A stretch of 64,000 nucleotides of DNA from Oscillospiraceae bacterium (GTDB lineage Bacteria; Bacillota; Clostridia; Oscillospirales; Ruminococcaceae), in the NCBI GenBank assembly GCA_017848055.1, contig JAGALZ010000010.1, positions 33,301-97,300 on the forward strand. Direction: 5' to 3'. Shown one piece after another: positions 17,010 through 26,854 of this stretch; within the stretch, counting starts at the first letter, position 1, and every line of letters begins with the position of its first letter. Below the pieces are notes generated by a model. That model saw only the letters and a program-made list of their open reading frames with translations. It had not been told where the DNA came from and ran no database searches. The position numbers were made by a program, and so were the translations under genes.

Positions 17010-17750
17010 ATGTCAAAAATTATTGCAGTTACTTCCGGTAAAGGCGGAACAGGTAAGTCCTCAATCAGCGCATGCCTCGGCTATGCACTTGCAAAGCAGG
17101 GTAACAGAACTCTTATCATCGAGCTCGACTTTGGTCTGAGATGTATGGACATTATGCTTGGTATGCAGGGAAATATCCCTTATGACCTGGGCGACGTTCT
17201 CGCAGGTACCTGTGACGTTTATAAGGCAACTACAACTGTAAAGCTTGCTTCAAATCTCAGCGTGCTCTGTGCACCTGCTGACCCGTTTGTTCAGCTTAAG
17301 GCAGAGGATATCGAAAAGATTACCTCTGAAATGAGAAAGTACTTTGAGTATATCATTATCGATACATCTGCTGGTATCAACGGCAGCGTATTTGATATCG
17401 TAACAAACTCTGACCTCATCCTCATTGTTACAACTCCGGACCCTGTATGTGTAAGAGACGCACAGATGATGTCTGACGAGTTCTACAAGAGAGGCAACCA
17501 GAAGCAGAGACTCGTTATCAATAAGGCTAACCCAAGAGTGTTCGAGTATGACTCTATGAGCGACCTTGACTCCATTATCGATACAGTAGGAGTTCAGCTC
17601 CTCGGTGTAATCCCTGAGGACAGCGCTATCCCACTTGCAACAGGTAAGGGCGCACCGCTTTCATCAAGCTCAAGAGGCTTCCTCGCATTCTCCGCAATTT
17701 CAAGAAGAATCAAGGGCGAGCATATTCCAATCCAGATTAACAAGATTTAG
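17010..17750 (+). CDS. MinD/ParA-family P-loop ATPase, short at the C-terminus
   Basis: This is a deviant-Walker ATPase of the MinD group, 246 residues. The N-terminus has the Walker A motif SGKGGTGKSS with both signature Lys residues (about 8-17), followed by ELDFGLRCMDIMLG in the A' region and IIIDTSAG as Walker B (about 116-123). Typical MinD carries a basic amphipathic helix at the extreme C-terminus for membrane binding. Here the chain stops at IPIQINKI without such a helix. No minC or minE lies beside it. mgsA follows 41 bases later. MinD is the closest family, but division-site function is uncertain. Confidence 0.8.
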   Translation: MSKIIAVTSGKGGTGKSSISACLGYALAKQGNRTLIIELDFGLRCMDIMLGMQGNIPYDLGDVLAGTCDVYKATTTVKLASNLSVLCAPADPFVQLKAEDIEKITSEMRKYFEYIIIDTSAGINGSVFDIVTNSDLILIVTTPDPVCVRDAQMMSDEFYKRGNQKQRLVINKANPRVFEYDSMSDLDSIIDTVGVQLLGVIPEDSAIPLATGKGAPLSSSSRGFLAFSAISRRIKGEHIPIQINKI

Positions 17751-17791
17751 TATTAAGCAAAACAATATAGGCGTAAGGAGGAAGATATCCT

Positions 17792-18199
17792 ATGAATATA
17801 GCACTCATCGCCCATGACACAAAAAAGGAACTTATGGTACAGTTCTGTATTGCTTACAGCGGTGTACTGAGCAAGCATAATCTTTGTGCAACAGGCACAA
17901 CCGGTAAGCAGGTATCTGAGGCATCAGGACTTAAAATAAGAAGATATATGAGCGGCTCACAGGGCGGCGGACAGCAGATTTCAGCGAGAATTTCCTGCAA
18001 CGAAATCGACCTTCTGCTTTTCTTCAGAGACCCAATCTCTGCAAAACCGCATGAACCAAACGAAGCAGACCTTTTAAGACTCTGCGACGTACATAATATC
18101 CCTGTTGCAACCAATATCGCAACAGCAGAAGCGCTTATCCACGCTCTCGAAAGAGGCGACCTCGATTGGCGTGACATCGTAAACCCGACAAAGTATTAA
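17792..18199 (+). CDS. mgsA: Methylglyoxal synthase homologue with the catalytic Asp replaced by Gly
   Basis: The 135-residue protein has the methylglyoxal synthase fold: [10 protein letters not shown] at the N-terminus, the phosphate-binding ATGTTG loop (33-38), FFRDPI around residue 78, the HEP motif and [14 protein letters not shown] near the C-terminus. The family converts dihydroxyacetone phosphate to methylglyoxal and phosphate. The usual GGDQQ motif, which holds the catalytic Asp (Asp71 in E. coli), reads GGGQQ here, with Gly60 coded by GGA at 17969-17971. Neighbouring positions also differ (GSQ for GPQ/GPM, QISARI for QIGARI). Family membership is clear. Normal catalysis is doubtful unless another residue substitutes. 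Confidence 0.9.
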   Translation: MNIALIAHDTKKELMVQFCIAYSGVLSKHNLCATGTTGKQVSEASGLKIRRYMSGSQGGGQQISARISCNEIDLLLFFRDPISAKPHEPNEADLLRLCDVHNIPVATNIATAEALIHALERGDLDWRDIVNPTKY

Positions 18200-18209
18200 T
18201 ATCCAAAAA

Positions 18210-18440
18210 GCTTCGAAGAGGAGAGTAGCTTTCAGATTTCTTCAGAGAGGACGTGGCAGGTGAGAACGTCCGTAATTGAAAAAGCGAAGGACACCTCTGA
18301 GCCGTCTGCTGATAAAGGCAGAACGTTTCGCCTGCGTTAAAGGTATGCTAAGTGGCAGTAAAGGAGAGTTTACTGCAATCAGGGTGGCAACACGATTTTA
18401 AAGGTCGTCCCTCGTATCAAGGGGACGACCTTATTTTTTG
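18210..18440 (+). ncRNA. T-box leader of the hisS-aspS operon
   Basis: The leader has a long Stem I region (about 18215-18305) and the T-box antiterminator core AGGGTGGCAACACG at 18381-18394. The terminator hairpin GGTCGTCCC/GGGGACGACC with a T-run lies at 18402-18438. The expected specifier position, before CTCTGAG, reads GGACACC at 18289-18295. This contains GAC (Asp, 18290-18292) overlapping CAC (His, 18292-18294). Uncharged tRNA binding should prevent termination and raise hisS/aspS expression. Confidence 0.93.
18402..18438 (+). terminator. T-box regulated terminator
   Basis: A GGTCGTCCC / GGGGACGACC stem followed by TTATTTTTTG. Its 5' arm starts just after the T-box core, the normal arrangement for competition with the antiterminator. 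Confidence 0.9.
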
Positions 18441-18471
18441 TTATAAACTAAGTAAAGAAAGGAAAAATATT

Positions 18472-19773
18472 ATGGCAGTGATTGTTCAAAGACCAAAGGG
18501 AACACAGGACGTAACACCTTCGCAGGTCTATAAATGGCACACCGTTGAAAAAATCGTAAAGGATACAGCCGAGCAGTTTGGCTTTAAGGAAATCAGAATA
18601 CCTACCTTCGAGGATACAGGTCTGTTTGTCCGTTCAGTCGGCGATACAACCGACGTCGTACAGAAGGAAATGTATACAGTTTCTGCAAAGGGCGACGCTA
18701 CATTTACCCTGCGTCCTGAGGGAACAGCAGGTACAATTCGTGCAATGCTCGAAAACGGCGTTATGAATGAGGGCTTCCCGCAGAAGGTGTTCTACATTCT
18801 CTCGTGCTTCAGACACGAAAAGCCGCAGTCAGGAAGATTAAGAGAGTTCCACCAGTTCGGCTGTGAAATGGCAGGCACCGCTTCACCAAACGCCGATGCC
18901 GACGTTATCGCTCTCGCAAAGAGCGTTATCGACAGAGTCGGACTTAAGAATATCGAGCTTAATATCAACTCGATAGGCTGCCCCGAGTGCAGAAAGGAAT
19001 ACCACAAGGCTCTCAAGGCTTACTTTGAAGAAAGTAAGAGCGAGCTTTGCGAAACTTGCCTCGGAAGACTCGATAAGAACCCTATGAGAATTTTAGACTG
19101 TAAGTCACCGATTTGCTCTGAAATCGCTTCAAAAGCACCCGTAATCCTCGACTACCTCTGCGATGACTGTAAGGAGCACTTTGAAGCTCTGCAGGATAAC
19201 CTCACCGCTATGGGTATCGACTTTAAAATAAATCCGAAAATCGTAAGAGGACTCGACTACTATACAAGAACTGTATTTGAGTTTGTCACAACAGATATCG
19301 GTGCTCAGGGTACTGTATGCGGCGGCGGAAGATACGACGGACTCATCGAAACACTCGGCGGACAGAGCGTTCCCGCACTCGGCTTCGGTATGGGACTCGA
19401 AAGACTCATACTTACCATGGAAAAGCAGGGCTGTGAGTTTATGCAGCCTGAAACATGCGATATCTATATCGCAGCTATGGATAAGGAAGCCCAGATTAAA
19501 TGTATGCAGCTCGTCAAGGCTTTGAGAGAAGAAGGTTACCGTGCCGAATATGACCTCGTAGGCAGAGGACTCAAGGCTCAGATGAAGTATGCAGATAAAA
19601 TCGGTGCCAAGTTCTCAATGGTACTCGGAAGCAACGAGCTTGAAGCAATGTCTGCAAAGCTTAAGAATATGAAAACAGGCGAGAGCGTCGATATCACCCT
19701 CGGCGACAGCTTCGTGGACTGCTTCTCCAATGAGCTTATAAGCCTTATGTTTTCAGTTGAGGAAATGCTCTGA
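18472..19773 (+). CDS. hisS: Histidine-tRNA ligase
   Basis: Class II aminoacyl-tRNA synthetase that charges tRNA-His, 433 residues from the ATG at 18472. That start follows an AGAAAGGA ribosome site and lies beyond the T-box terminator; longer readings would run through the leader RNA. It starts QRPKGTQDVTP. Motif 2 region FRHEKPQSGRLREFHQFG (about residues 113-130), the histidine signature RGLDYYTRTVFEF (about 260-272) and GGGRYDGL are all present. The C-terminal anticodon-binding domain is complete. The stop overlaps the next start (TGATG). Confidence 0.97.
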   Translation: MAVIVQRPKGTQDVTPSQVYKWHTVEKIVKDTAEQFGFKEIRIPTFEDTGLFVRSVGDTTDVVQKEMYTVSAKGDATFTLRPEGTAGTIRAMLENGVMNEGFPQKVFYILSCFRHEKPQSGRLREFHQFGCEMAGTASPNADADVIALAKSVIDRVGLKNIELNINSIGCPECRKEYHKALKAYFEESKSELCETCLGRLDKNPMRILDCKSPICSEIASKAPVILDYLCDDCKEHFEALQDNLTAMGIDFKINPKIVRGLDYYTRTVFEFVTTDIGAQGTVCGGGRYDGLIETLGGQSVPALGFGMGLERLILTMEKQGCEFMQPETCDIYIAAMDKEAQIKCMQLVKALREEGYRAEYDLVGRGLKAQMKYADKIGAKFSMVLGSNELEAMSAKLKNMKTGESVDITLGDSFVDCFSNELISLMFSVEEML

Positions 19774-20267
19774 TGCTGAGGCTTACATCAAAAAAGGTGC
19801 GCTTTGAAAGCAGCCTTACAAAGAAACAGCTTCGTAAACGGTTCGATAATATAATCATTCCGTTTAAGGCAAGAGGCTCGATTATCGAAGTAAGCAGCTT
19901 TATCAAGAAGTATAAAACTGCCGAGGTCTATTATGGCTCTCGTGACGGCGATAAGCTTAAAATGTCCCACCACGCACCAAAGAAAACCGACGGCTCAACC
20001 CCAACGTTCTACGGCAGTATCTCGGAAAACGGCGAGGGAAGCGTAATCGAAGGAAAAATTGCAGTCCCGCTTGCAACAAGAATTTTCGCAGGAATATGGC
20101 TTACCGTGGTGCTGCTGCTTTCACTTGTCTGCCTTTCACTTGAAATGTATGCAGGCGCAGGAGCATTCGCCGCAGCCGCCGTGCTGAGTATTTGGCTGCT
20201 GTTTAGGGACGCAGGAAAAACAAAAAAGCTCACAGATGCACTAACAAAGCTCTGTGAAGACGAATAA
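19773..20267 (+). CDS. Unknown small membrane protein inside the hisS-aspS operon (164 aa)
   Basis: The start overlaps the hisS stop (TGATG) and the gene ends about 20 bases before aspS, so it is cotranscribed and probably translationally coupled. The first 100 residues are basic and polar. Two adjacent hydrophobic helices (about residues 107-125 and 128-147) form a hairpin, followed by a short charged tail. No family motif is recognised. Its position does not by itself show a role in tRNA charging. Confidence 0.75.
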   Translation: MLRLTSKKVRFESSLTKKQLRKRFDNIIIPFKARGSIIEVSSFIKKYKTAEVYYGSRDGDKLKMSHHAPKKTDGSTPTFYGSISENGEGSVIEGKIAVPLATRIFAGIWLTVVLLLSLVCLSLEMYAGAGAFAAAAVLSIWLLFRDAGKTKKLTDALTKLCEDE

Positions 20268-20288
20268 ATAAGAAATGAGGAAACTATA

Positions 20289-22067
20289 ATGGATACAATG
20301 AAAGGCTTGAAAAGAACCCACTACTGCGGTCAGGTGCTCGAAGCAGGACAGACCGTAACAGTAGGCGGCTTCTGCGATACAGTAAGAAATAAGGGCGGTA
20401 TCATCTTTATCGTCCTTCGTGACAGAACAGGCGTAGTACAGCTTACTTTTGACGATACAACAGACAGAGAAACCTTCGAGAAGGCAGCTTCCTGCCACAG
20501 CGAGTATGTTGTAATGGCAAGGGGCGATGTAAGAGAGCGTGAAAGCAAGAACCCTAAGATTCCTACAGGTAATGTTGAAATCTATGTAACAGACCTTCGC
20601 ATTCTCTCCAAGGCACAGACAACACCGTTTGAGATTGTCGACAACTCAAATACAAACGAGGAGCTTCGCCTCAAGTACAGATACTTAGACCTCAGAAGAA
20701 CACCTCTCCAGCGTAATATTATCACACGTCACGAGGTAGCAAGAGTCGCAAGAGAGTACTTCTACGAGAACGGCTTTATCGAAATCGAAACACCGATGTT
20801 TATGAAGTCAACCCCTGAAGGAGCAAGAGACTACCTCGTGCCTTCAAGAGTTCACCCGGGCAAGTTCTATGCACTCCCTCAGTCACCGCAGATTTACAAG
20901 CAGCTGCTTATGATTTCAGGCTTCGACAGATATGTCCAGCTCTCCAGATGCTTCCGTGACGAGGACCTGCGTGCAGACCGTCAGCCTGAGTTTACTCAGA
21001 TTGACCTTGAAATGTCCTTTGTTGATGCACAGGATATCCAGGAAACAATCGAGGGCTTCCTTCATAAGCTCTTCAAGGAGGTAGTAGGAAAGGAGATTTC
21101 TCTCCCACTTCCAAGACTTACATTCGAGGACGCAATGAACCGCTACGGCTCCGATAAGCCTGATACACGTTTTGATATGGAAATCCAGGATATCACCGAT
21201 ACAGTCAAGGACGTTGATTTCGTGGTGTTCAAGGGTGCAATCGAAAACGGCGGAAGCGTCAGAGCAATCTGCGCAAAGAACGCCGCTAATACCTATACAA
21301 GAAAAGAAATCGATAAGCTCACAGAGCACGCTAAGGGAATCGGTGCAAAGGGCCTTGCCTATGTAAGATGGGTGGACGACGCTCCTGCTTGTTCCTTCGG
21401 AAAGTTCCTCAAGGAAGGCGAGCTTGAAGCTATTCTCAATAAGGTGGGAGCTGAAAAGGGCGACGTTGTTATCATTATGGCTGATAAGACTAAGACCGTC
21501 CTCTCAACACTCGGCGCACTCAGACTTATAATGGCAAAGAAGCTCGATATCATCGACGAAACCAAGCATAACTTCCTCTGGATTACCGAAATGCCATTCT
21601 TCGAGTACGACGAGGAGAATAATACCTGGGTTGCTGCCCACCATCCGTTTACAATGCCTATGGAAGAGTGTGTTCAGTACCTTGAAACTGAACCGGGCAA
21701 GGTAAGAGCCAAGGCTTGGGACCTCGTCCTCAACGGCGTAGAGCTGTCCTCAGGTTCAATGCGTATCACAGACTGTGAGCTCCAGCAGAAGATGTTTGAG
21801 CTTCTCGGTATGGAAAAGAAAGAAATCGACCTCAAGTTCGGCTTCCTCGTTGATGCCTATAAGTATGCCGCACCACCACACGGCGGTATGGGTATCGGAC
21901 TCGACAGACTTGCAATGATTATCTGTAATGCAGATAACCTGCGTGACGTAACAGCCTTCCCGAAGGTTCAGAACGCAAGCGAGCTTATGTCACAGTGTCC
22001 TGCGGAGGTTGACGCAAAGCAGTTAGAAGAGCTTCATATCGCTGTAATTCCTGAAAACAAGGAATAA
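20289..22067 (+). CDS. aspS: Aspartate-tRNA ligase, bacterial type
   Basis: Class II synthetase charging tRNA-Asp, 592 residues, the full bacterial length. An OB-fold anticodon domain at the N-terminus (about 15-105) is followed by the catalytic core. Motif 1 is in FIEIETPMFMKSTPEGARD, motif 2 in LSRCFRDEDLRADRQPEFTQ, and motif 3 near the C-terminus in GGMGIGLDRLAM. The bacterial GAD insertion occupies about residues 285-420. It lies downstream of hisS and the 164-residue protein under the same T-box leader. A strong terminator follows. Confidence 0.97.
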   Translation: MDTMKGLKRTHYCGQVLEAGQTVTVGGFCDTVRNKGGIIFIVLRDRTGVVQLTFDDTTDRETFEKAASCHSEYVVMARGDVRERESKNPKIPTGNVEIYVTDLRILSKAQTTPFEIVDNSNTNEELRLKYRYLDLRRTPLQRNIITRHEVARVAREYFYENGFIEIETPMFMKSTPEGARDYLVPSRVHPGKFYALPQSPQIYKQLLMISGFDRYVQLSRCFRDEDLRADRQPEFTQIDLEMSFVDAQDIQETIEGFLHKLFKEVVGKEISLPLPRLTFEDAMNRYGSDKPDTRFDMEIQDITDTVKDVDFVVFKGAIENGGSVRAICAKNAANTYTRKEIDKLTEHAKGIGAKGLAYVRWVDDAPACSFGKFLKEGELEAILNKVGAEKGDVVIIMADKTKTVLSTLGALRLIMAKKLDIIDETKHNFLWITEMPFFEYDEENNTWVAAHHPFTMPMEECVQYLETEPGKVRAKAWDLVLNGVELSSGSMRITDCELQQKMFELLGMEKKEIDLKFGFLVDAYKYAAPPHGGMGIGLDRLAMIICNADNLRDVTAFPKVQNASELMSQCPAEVDAKQLEELHIAVIPENKE

Positions 22068-22086
22068 TACGAATATCTGAATATAC

Positions 22087-22155
22087 AAAAATGCACCGAT
22101 AAGTTTGTACATTATGCCGTATTTTTCGTAAAACGGTGTACAACGGTGCATTTTT
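22087..22155 (+). terminator. Terminator of the hisS-aspS operon
   Basis: The outer stem AAATGCACCG / CGGTGCATTT encloses a second inverted repeat (GTACATTATGCCGT with ACGGTGTAC) and is followed by TTTTTATT. Confidence 0.85.
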
Positions 22156-22211
22156 ATTGTATAATTAAATTCGGTGCTTTTGTGCCAATTATGCTTGAAT
22201 GGATGCTTATA

Positions 22212-22775
22212 ATGAATAGTAAGAGAAAATATATATATGTGATTTTGTCACAAACGGGAACTGTGCCCGCAAGAATAATCAAGTTCTTTACAGGCGCTCC
22301 CTATAACCACGCTTCTCTCTCAAACGACGGGGAATTGCAGGAGATTTATTCCTTCTGCCGAAAGTTCAAGAGATTTGCACTCCCTGCAGGATTTGTAGAG
22401 GAGAATAAGGTCGGAGTTTTTGATATGTTCAGACGAGTACCTTGTGAGGTATATGCCTTTGAGGCAAGCGACGAGCAGTATACAAAGTATGAAGAAATGC
22501 TCGAACACTTCAAAAAGGAGAGCAAGCTTTATTCCTATAACGTCTTAGGACTTTTAACGCTTGCTTTCGGCTTTGCAATACATAGAAAGAACCACTTCGT
22601 CTGCTCCGAGTTTGTTGCCCACGTTCTATCAGAGTGCGGTATCGCCGTTTTCAATAAGGACTTGGGACTCGTAAAGCCCGACGATTTCCGTTATCTTGAT
22701 AACGCAGTCCTCGTGTATAAGGGCGATATGAAGAGTATCCCGCCGTTCGGACTTCGCAAAAAAGCAACATTATAG
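22212..22775 (+). CDS. Permuted papain-like NlpC/P60-type (YiiX-like) hydrolase
   Basis: The protein has 187 residues from the ATG at 22212. In-frame ATGs at 22191 and 22203 are possible, and none has a good ribosome site. The order of catalytic-like residues fits the permuted NlpC/P60 (YiiX/YebB) group: a His in PYNHASLS (His33) comes first, and the nucleophile-like Cys in FVCSEFVAHVL (Cys131) comes later. No signal peptide is visible, which suggests a cytosolic enzyme. Members of the broader superfamily cleave amide or thioester bonds, and the substrate here is unknown. It lies alone between two terminators. Confidence 0.75.
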   Translation: MNSKRKYIYVILSQTGTVPARIIKFFTGAPYNHASLSNDGELQEIYSFCRKFKRFALPAGFVEENKVGVFDMFRRVPCEVYAFEASDEQYTKYEEMLEHFKKESKLYSYNVLGLLTLAFGFAIHRKNHFVCSEFVAHVLSECGIAVFNKDLGLVKPDDFRYLDNAVLVYKGDMKSIPPFGLRKKATL

Positions 22776-22782
22776 AATCTGT

Positions 22783-22818
22783 ACCGTCAGGAGTAAACAG
22801 TTACTCCCGACGGTTTTT
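22783..22818 (+). terminator. Terminator after the papain-like protein gene
   Basis: A long stem ACCGTC(A)GGAGTAA / TTACTCC(C)GACGGT followed by five T. Confidence 0.85.
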
Positions 22819-22832
22819 GATGTGAGGATAGA

Positions 22833-24017
22833 ATGAAGAAATTAACCTTTAATCATACAATTATAGCCTCGTATTTTGGCTATATAACCCAGGCGATACT
22901 CAATAACCTGCCGCCACTGTTTTTCCTTATCTTCCACGACACATTCGGAATTTCACTTAGCAAGATAACCCTTATCGTAACTGTGAATTTCTTTGTCCAG
23001 CTGATAATTGATATGCTGGCAGGCAAATTCGTCGATAAAACAGGCTATAGAATCCCCACCGTGCTCGCACATGTCTTTGCAACAGCAGGACTCATATTGC
23101 TCGCAGTTTTGCCGAATGTGATGAGTAACGCATACCTGGGAATACTCATCGCTGTCTGTGTCGGTGCTGTCGGAGGAGGACTCTGTGAGGTGCTTATAAG
23201 CCCGATAGTCGAGGCTTGCCCTACGGATAATAAGTCCGCCGCAATGAGCCTTCTGCATTCCTTTTATTGCTGGGGAACAGTCGCAGTAATACTTCTCTCG
23301 ACGATGTTTATGTACTTCTTCGGTAAAGATAGCTGGTACCTGCTTTGTCTGCTGTGGGCGGTCTTGCCGCTGGCAAATGCCTTTTTCTTTTCCAGAGTTC
23401 CTATAAATCAGCTCTGCGAGGGAGAAAGCGGAATGAAGCTTTTCGAACTCTTTAAAACGCCGGTTTTCTGGGTGTTTATGGTGCTTATGCTGGCAGCTGG
23501 AGCATCCGAGCAGGCAATGAGCCAGTGGGCTTCAGCGTTTGCAGAAAGCGGACTTAAGGTGTCAAAGACTGTAGGGGATATCGCAGGCCCGTGTATGTTC
23601 TCTGTCCTTATGGGAACAGCAAGAGTTCTCAGTGCAAAAATTAAGCCAGATAAGGAGCTTTTAAACCCCATATCGCTCAGTGCCGTGCTTTGTGTCTGTT
23701 CCTATCTGCTGGCATCGCTTTCGGATAATGCCGTGCTGTCGCTGGCAGGCTGTGCAGTCTGCGGATTCTCTGTTGGAATTATGTGGCCTGGGGTGTATAG
23801 CAGTGCAAGTGCAACGCTCAGACGTGGCGGAAGTCTTATGTTTGCAATGCTCGCACTCGCAGGGGATGTCGGCTGTTCAGCAGGCCCGACTCTCGTCGGA
23901 TTTGTAGCTGATGCAAATAACGATAACCTTAAATACGGACTTCTGTTCGGTATAGTTTTCCCGATAACGCTTATAGTGTTTGCTTTCATCTGCAAGAAAA
24001 TAAAGAATAAAGCATAA
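22833..24017 (+). CDS. MFS-family transporter
   Basis: A 394-residue membrane protein with about 12 hydrophobic helices in two halves separated by a polar loop near residues 195-205. The loop between helices 2 and 3 reads DMLAGKFVDKTGYR, the usual major-facilitator signature region. No substrate-specific motif is recognised; it could be a sugar or drug permease. It has only a short upstream interval after a terminator and a shared bidirectional terminator with convergent guaB. Confidence 0.88.
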   Translation: MKKLTFNHTIIASYFGYITQAILNNLPPLFFLIFHDTFGISLSKITLIVTVNFFVQLIIDMLAGKFVDKTGYRIPTVLAHVFATAGLILLAVLPNVMSNAYLGILIAVCVGAVGGGLCEVLISPIVEACPTDNKSAAMSLLHSFYCWGTVAVILLSTMFMYFFGKDSWYLLCLLWAVLPLANAFFFSRVPINQLCEGESGMKLFELFKTPVFWVFMVLMLAAGASEQAMSQWASAFAESGLKVSKTVGDIAGPCMFSVLMGTARVLSAKIKPDKELLNPISLSAVLCVCSYLLASLSDNAVLSLAGCAVCGFSVGIMWPGVYSSASATLRRGGSLMFAMLALAGDVGCSAGPTLVGFVADANNDNLKYGLLFGIVFPITLIVFAFICKKIKNKA

Positions 24018-24019
24018 TA

Positions 24020-24059
24020 AAAAGGCTCACCTCTGAAAGAGATGAGCCTTGATTTTTTA
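24020..24059. terminator. Bidirectional terminator between the MFS gene and guaB
   Basis: An AAGGCTCA / TGAGCCTT stem with further CTCT/AGAG pairing has a T-run on the plus side and an A-run before it, so it works in both directions. Confidence 0.85.
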
Positions 24060-25556
<1,497 letters not shown>

Positions 25557-25587
25557 TCATTGAAAATTGATAGCTTGTATTTTTATT

Positions 25588-25616
25588 AGTTTACACTATT
25601 TTTCGCTAAATGTCAA
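25588..25616 (-). promoter_or_regulatory. Promoter of guaB
   Basis: On the minus strand, TTGACA (25616-25611), a 17-base spacer and TAAACT (25593-25588). Confidence 0.75.
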
Positions 25617-25642
25617 CGTAATTTTTGCACTATAAAATCTAA

Positions 25643-25679
25643 CAAAAAACCCCTCTGTCAAGCGAATTGTACAAAGGGG
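25643..25679 (-). terminator. Terminator of the D,D-carboxypeptidase gene
   Basis: On the minus strand, CCCC-T-x-TGT pairing with ACA-x-A-GGGG closes a loop and is followed by GTTTTTTG. It separates this gene from the guaB promoter. Confidence 0.65.
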
Positions 25680-25692
25680 AAATGTTAAAAAA

Positions 25693-26640
25693 TCAGAATA
25701 ATTTTTCCGCAAGTTTTTTAGCTTCTGAGTAGCGGATTTCCTTGGTTTCAAGACCGAAAAGACCGATAATACAGTCCTTTTCGCCAAAGGAAGCGGTGCA
25801 GATGATATTGTAGTAATCGTCAAGCGAACCTGTCTTCAAACCGTTGATGTATCTGCAGTAGTAAGGTGAATCTTCATCAAGACAAAGATTCGTGTTTACC
25901 CATGTGTTTGATTCACCGCTTTCGTATACAACGAACTGCTCACTTATGCCCGCATACTTCATAATGACTTCGTTTTTCATAGCAAGACGTGACACAATCA
26001 TCATGTCCTCAATTGTCGAGTAATGCTCATCGCCGTAGTACCCGTCAGGTACACAGAAATTCGAGCCGCAAAGTCCGATTTCCTTGGCATAGCTGTTCAT
26101 TCTTTCAATAAAAGTATCAACTGCCTCTCTCGGTGCCAGGTCTTTATTCTCCGCAATCTTTCTTCCCGTCGCAGCCGCCAAAGCATACGCCGCATCATTG
26201 CCCGATGGCAGAAGCATACCCTCAATAAGCATCTCAACCGAAAGTGACATACCTTCCTTTATGTACGCAATCGATGAGCCGCTTTCAATATAGGAAACCT
26301 CTTCACCGCAGATGATTATCTCATCAGGTGAAAGATATTCGAGTGCTAAAAGCGCAGTCAGCAGCTTTGTTGTCGAAGCAGGGTAGATAACCTTGTCCTC
26401 ACCCTTCAGAAGCAGGAACTTGTCCTCATTCACATCGTATACAAAAGCCTGCGGAGCCGTAGTCGAAAGCCCATCCATAGGCTCGTATTTGAAGCTCTCA
26501 GTGTGCAGGGTCGCCGCAGGAAGTGCCTCGAGCTTGTCCTCTTCATCTGTAAGAGCTGTTGTGATAACTGCTATTATCAAAAGCACCACCGCACAGCATA
26601 TCGCTATCGCAAGCGCTCTTTGTCTGTCAAGTTTTTTCAT
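25693..26640 (-). CDS. Serine-type D-Ala-D-Ala carboxypeptidase (DacA/PBP5 family)
   Basis: This is a cell-wall peptidase that trims the terminal D-Ala from peptidoglycan stem peptides. The 315-residue protein begins with a basic stub and a membrane helix (about 10-30) that is probably an uncleaved anchor or signal. All three penicillin-binding motifs are present: STTK at 89-92, SGN at 146-148 and KTG at 269-271. The C-terminal beta domain of PBP5 is absent. It has its own promoter (TTGACT-17-TATAAT) and terminator. Confidence 0.93.
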   Translation of the reverse strand: MKKLDRQRALAIAICCAVVLLIIAVITTALTDEEDKLEALPAATLHTESFKYEPMDGLSTTAPQAFVYDVNEDKFLLLKGEDKVIYPASTTKLLTALLALEYLSPDEIIICGEEVSYIESGSSIAYIKEGMSLSVEMLIEGMLLPSGNDAAYALAAATGRKIAENKDLAPREAVDTFIERMNSYAKEIGLCGSNFCVPDGYYGDEHYSTIEDMMIVSRLAMKNEVIMKYAGISEQFVVYESGESNTWVNTNLCLDEDSPYYCRYINGLKTGSLDDYYNIICTASFGEKDCIIGLFGLETKEIRYSEAKKLAEKLF

Positions 26641-26683
26641 TTGTCTGTCCTTTCATATATTTCCTCGTGTCAAATACCATCAT

Positions 26684-26712
26684 ATTATAACATAGTTGCT
26701 ATTACAAGTCAA
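26684..26712 (-). promoter_or_regulatory. Promoter of the D,D-carboxypeptidase gene
   Basis: On the minus strand, TTGACT (26712-26707), 17 bases, then TATAAT (26689-26684). Confidence 0.8.
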
Positions 26713-26777
26713 TTTATTGGCTAATTCGATTGGTTATTTTGCCTAAAGATGCGTTGCTAAATATTATGTTTTGCACA

Positions 26778-26807
26778 TTGTAAATAAAAGCAGTTTTGTG
26801 ATATAAT
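26778..26807 (+). promoter_or_regulatory. Promoter of the chemosensory operon
   Basis: TTGTAA (26778-26783), an 18-base spacer and TATAAT (26802-26807), about 48 bases before cheA. A sigma-28 type flagellar promoter was not recognised. Confidence 0.6.
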
Positions 26808-26854
26808 AAAAGATGAATAAATATGTCCAATTGACCTGAGAGGTGAATATATAA

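Noticed and set aside
18352..18471. Longer N-terminus of hisS
   Set aside because: It runs through the T-box core and terminator; the ATG at 18472 has the ribosome site.
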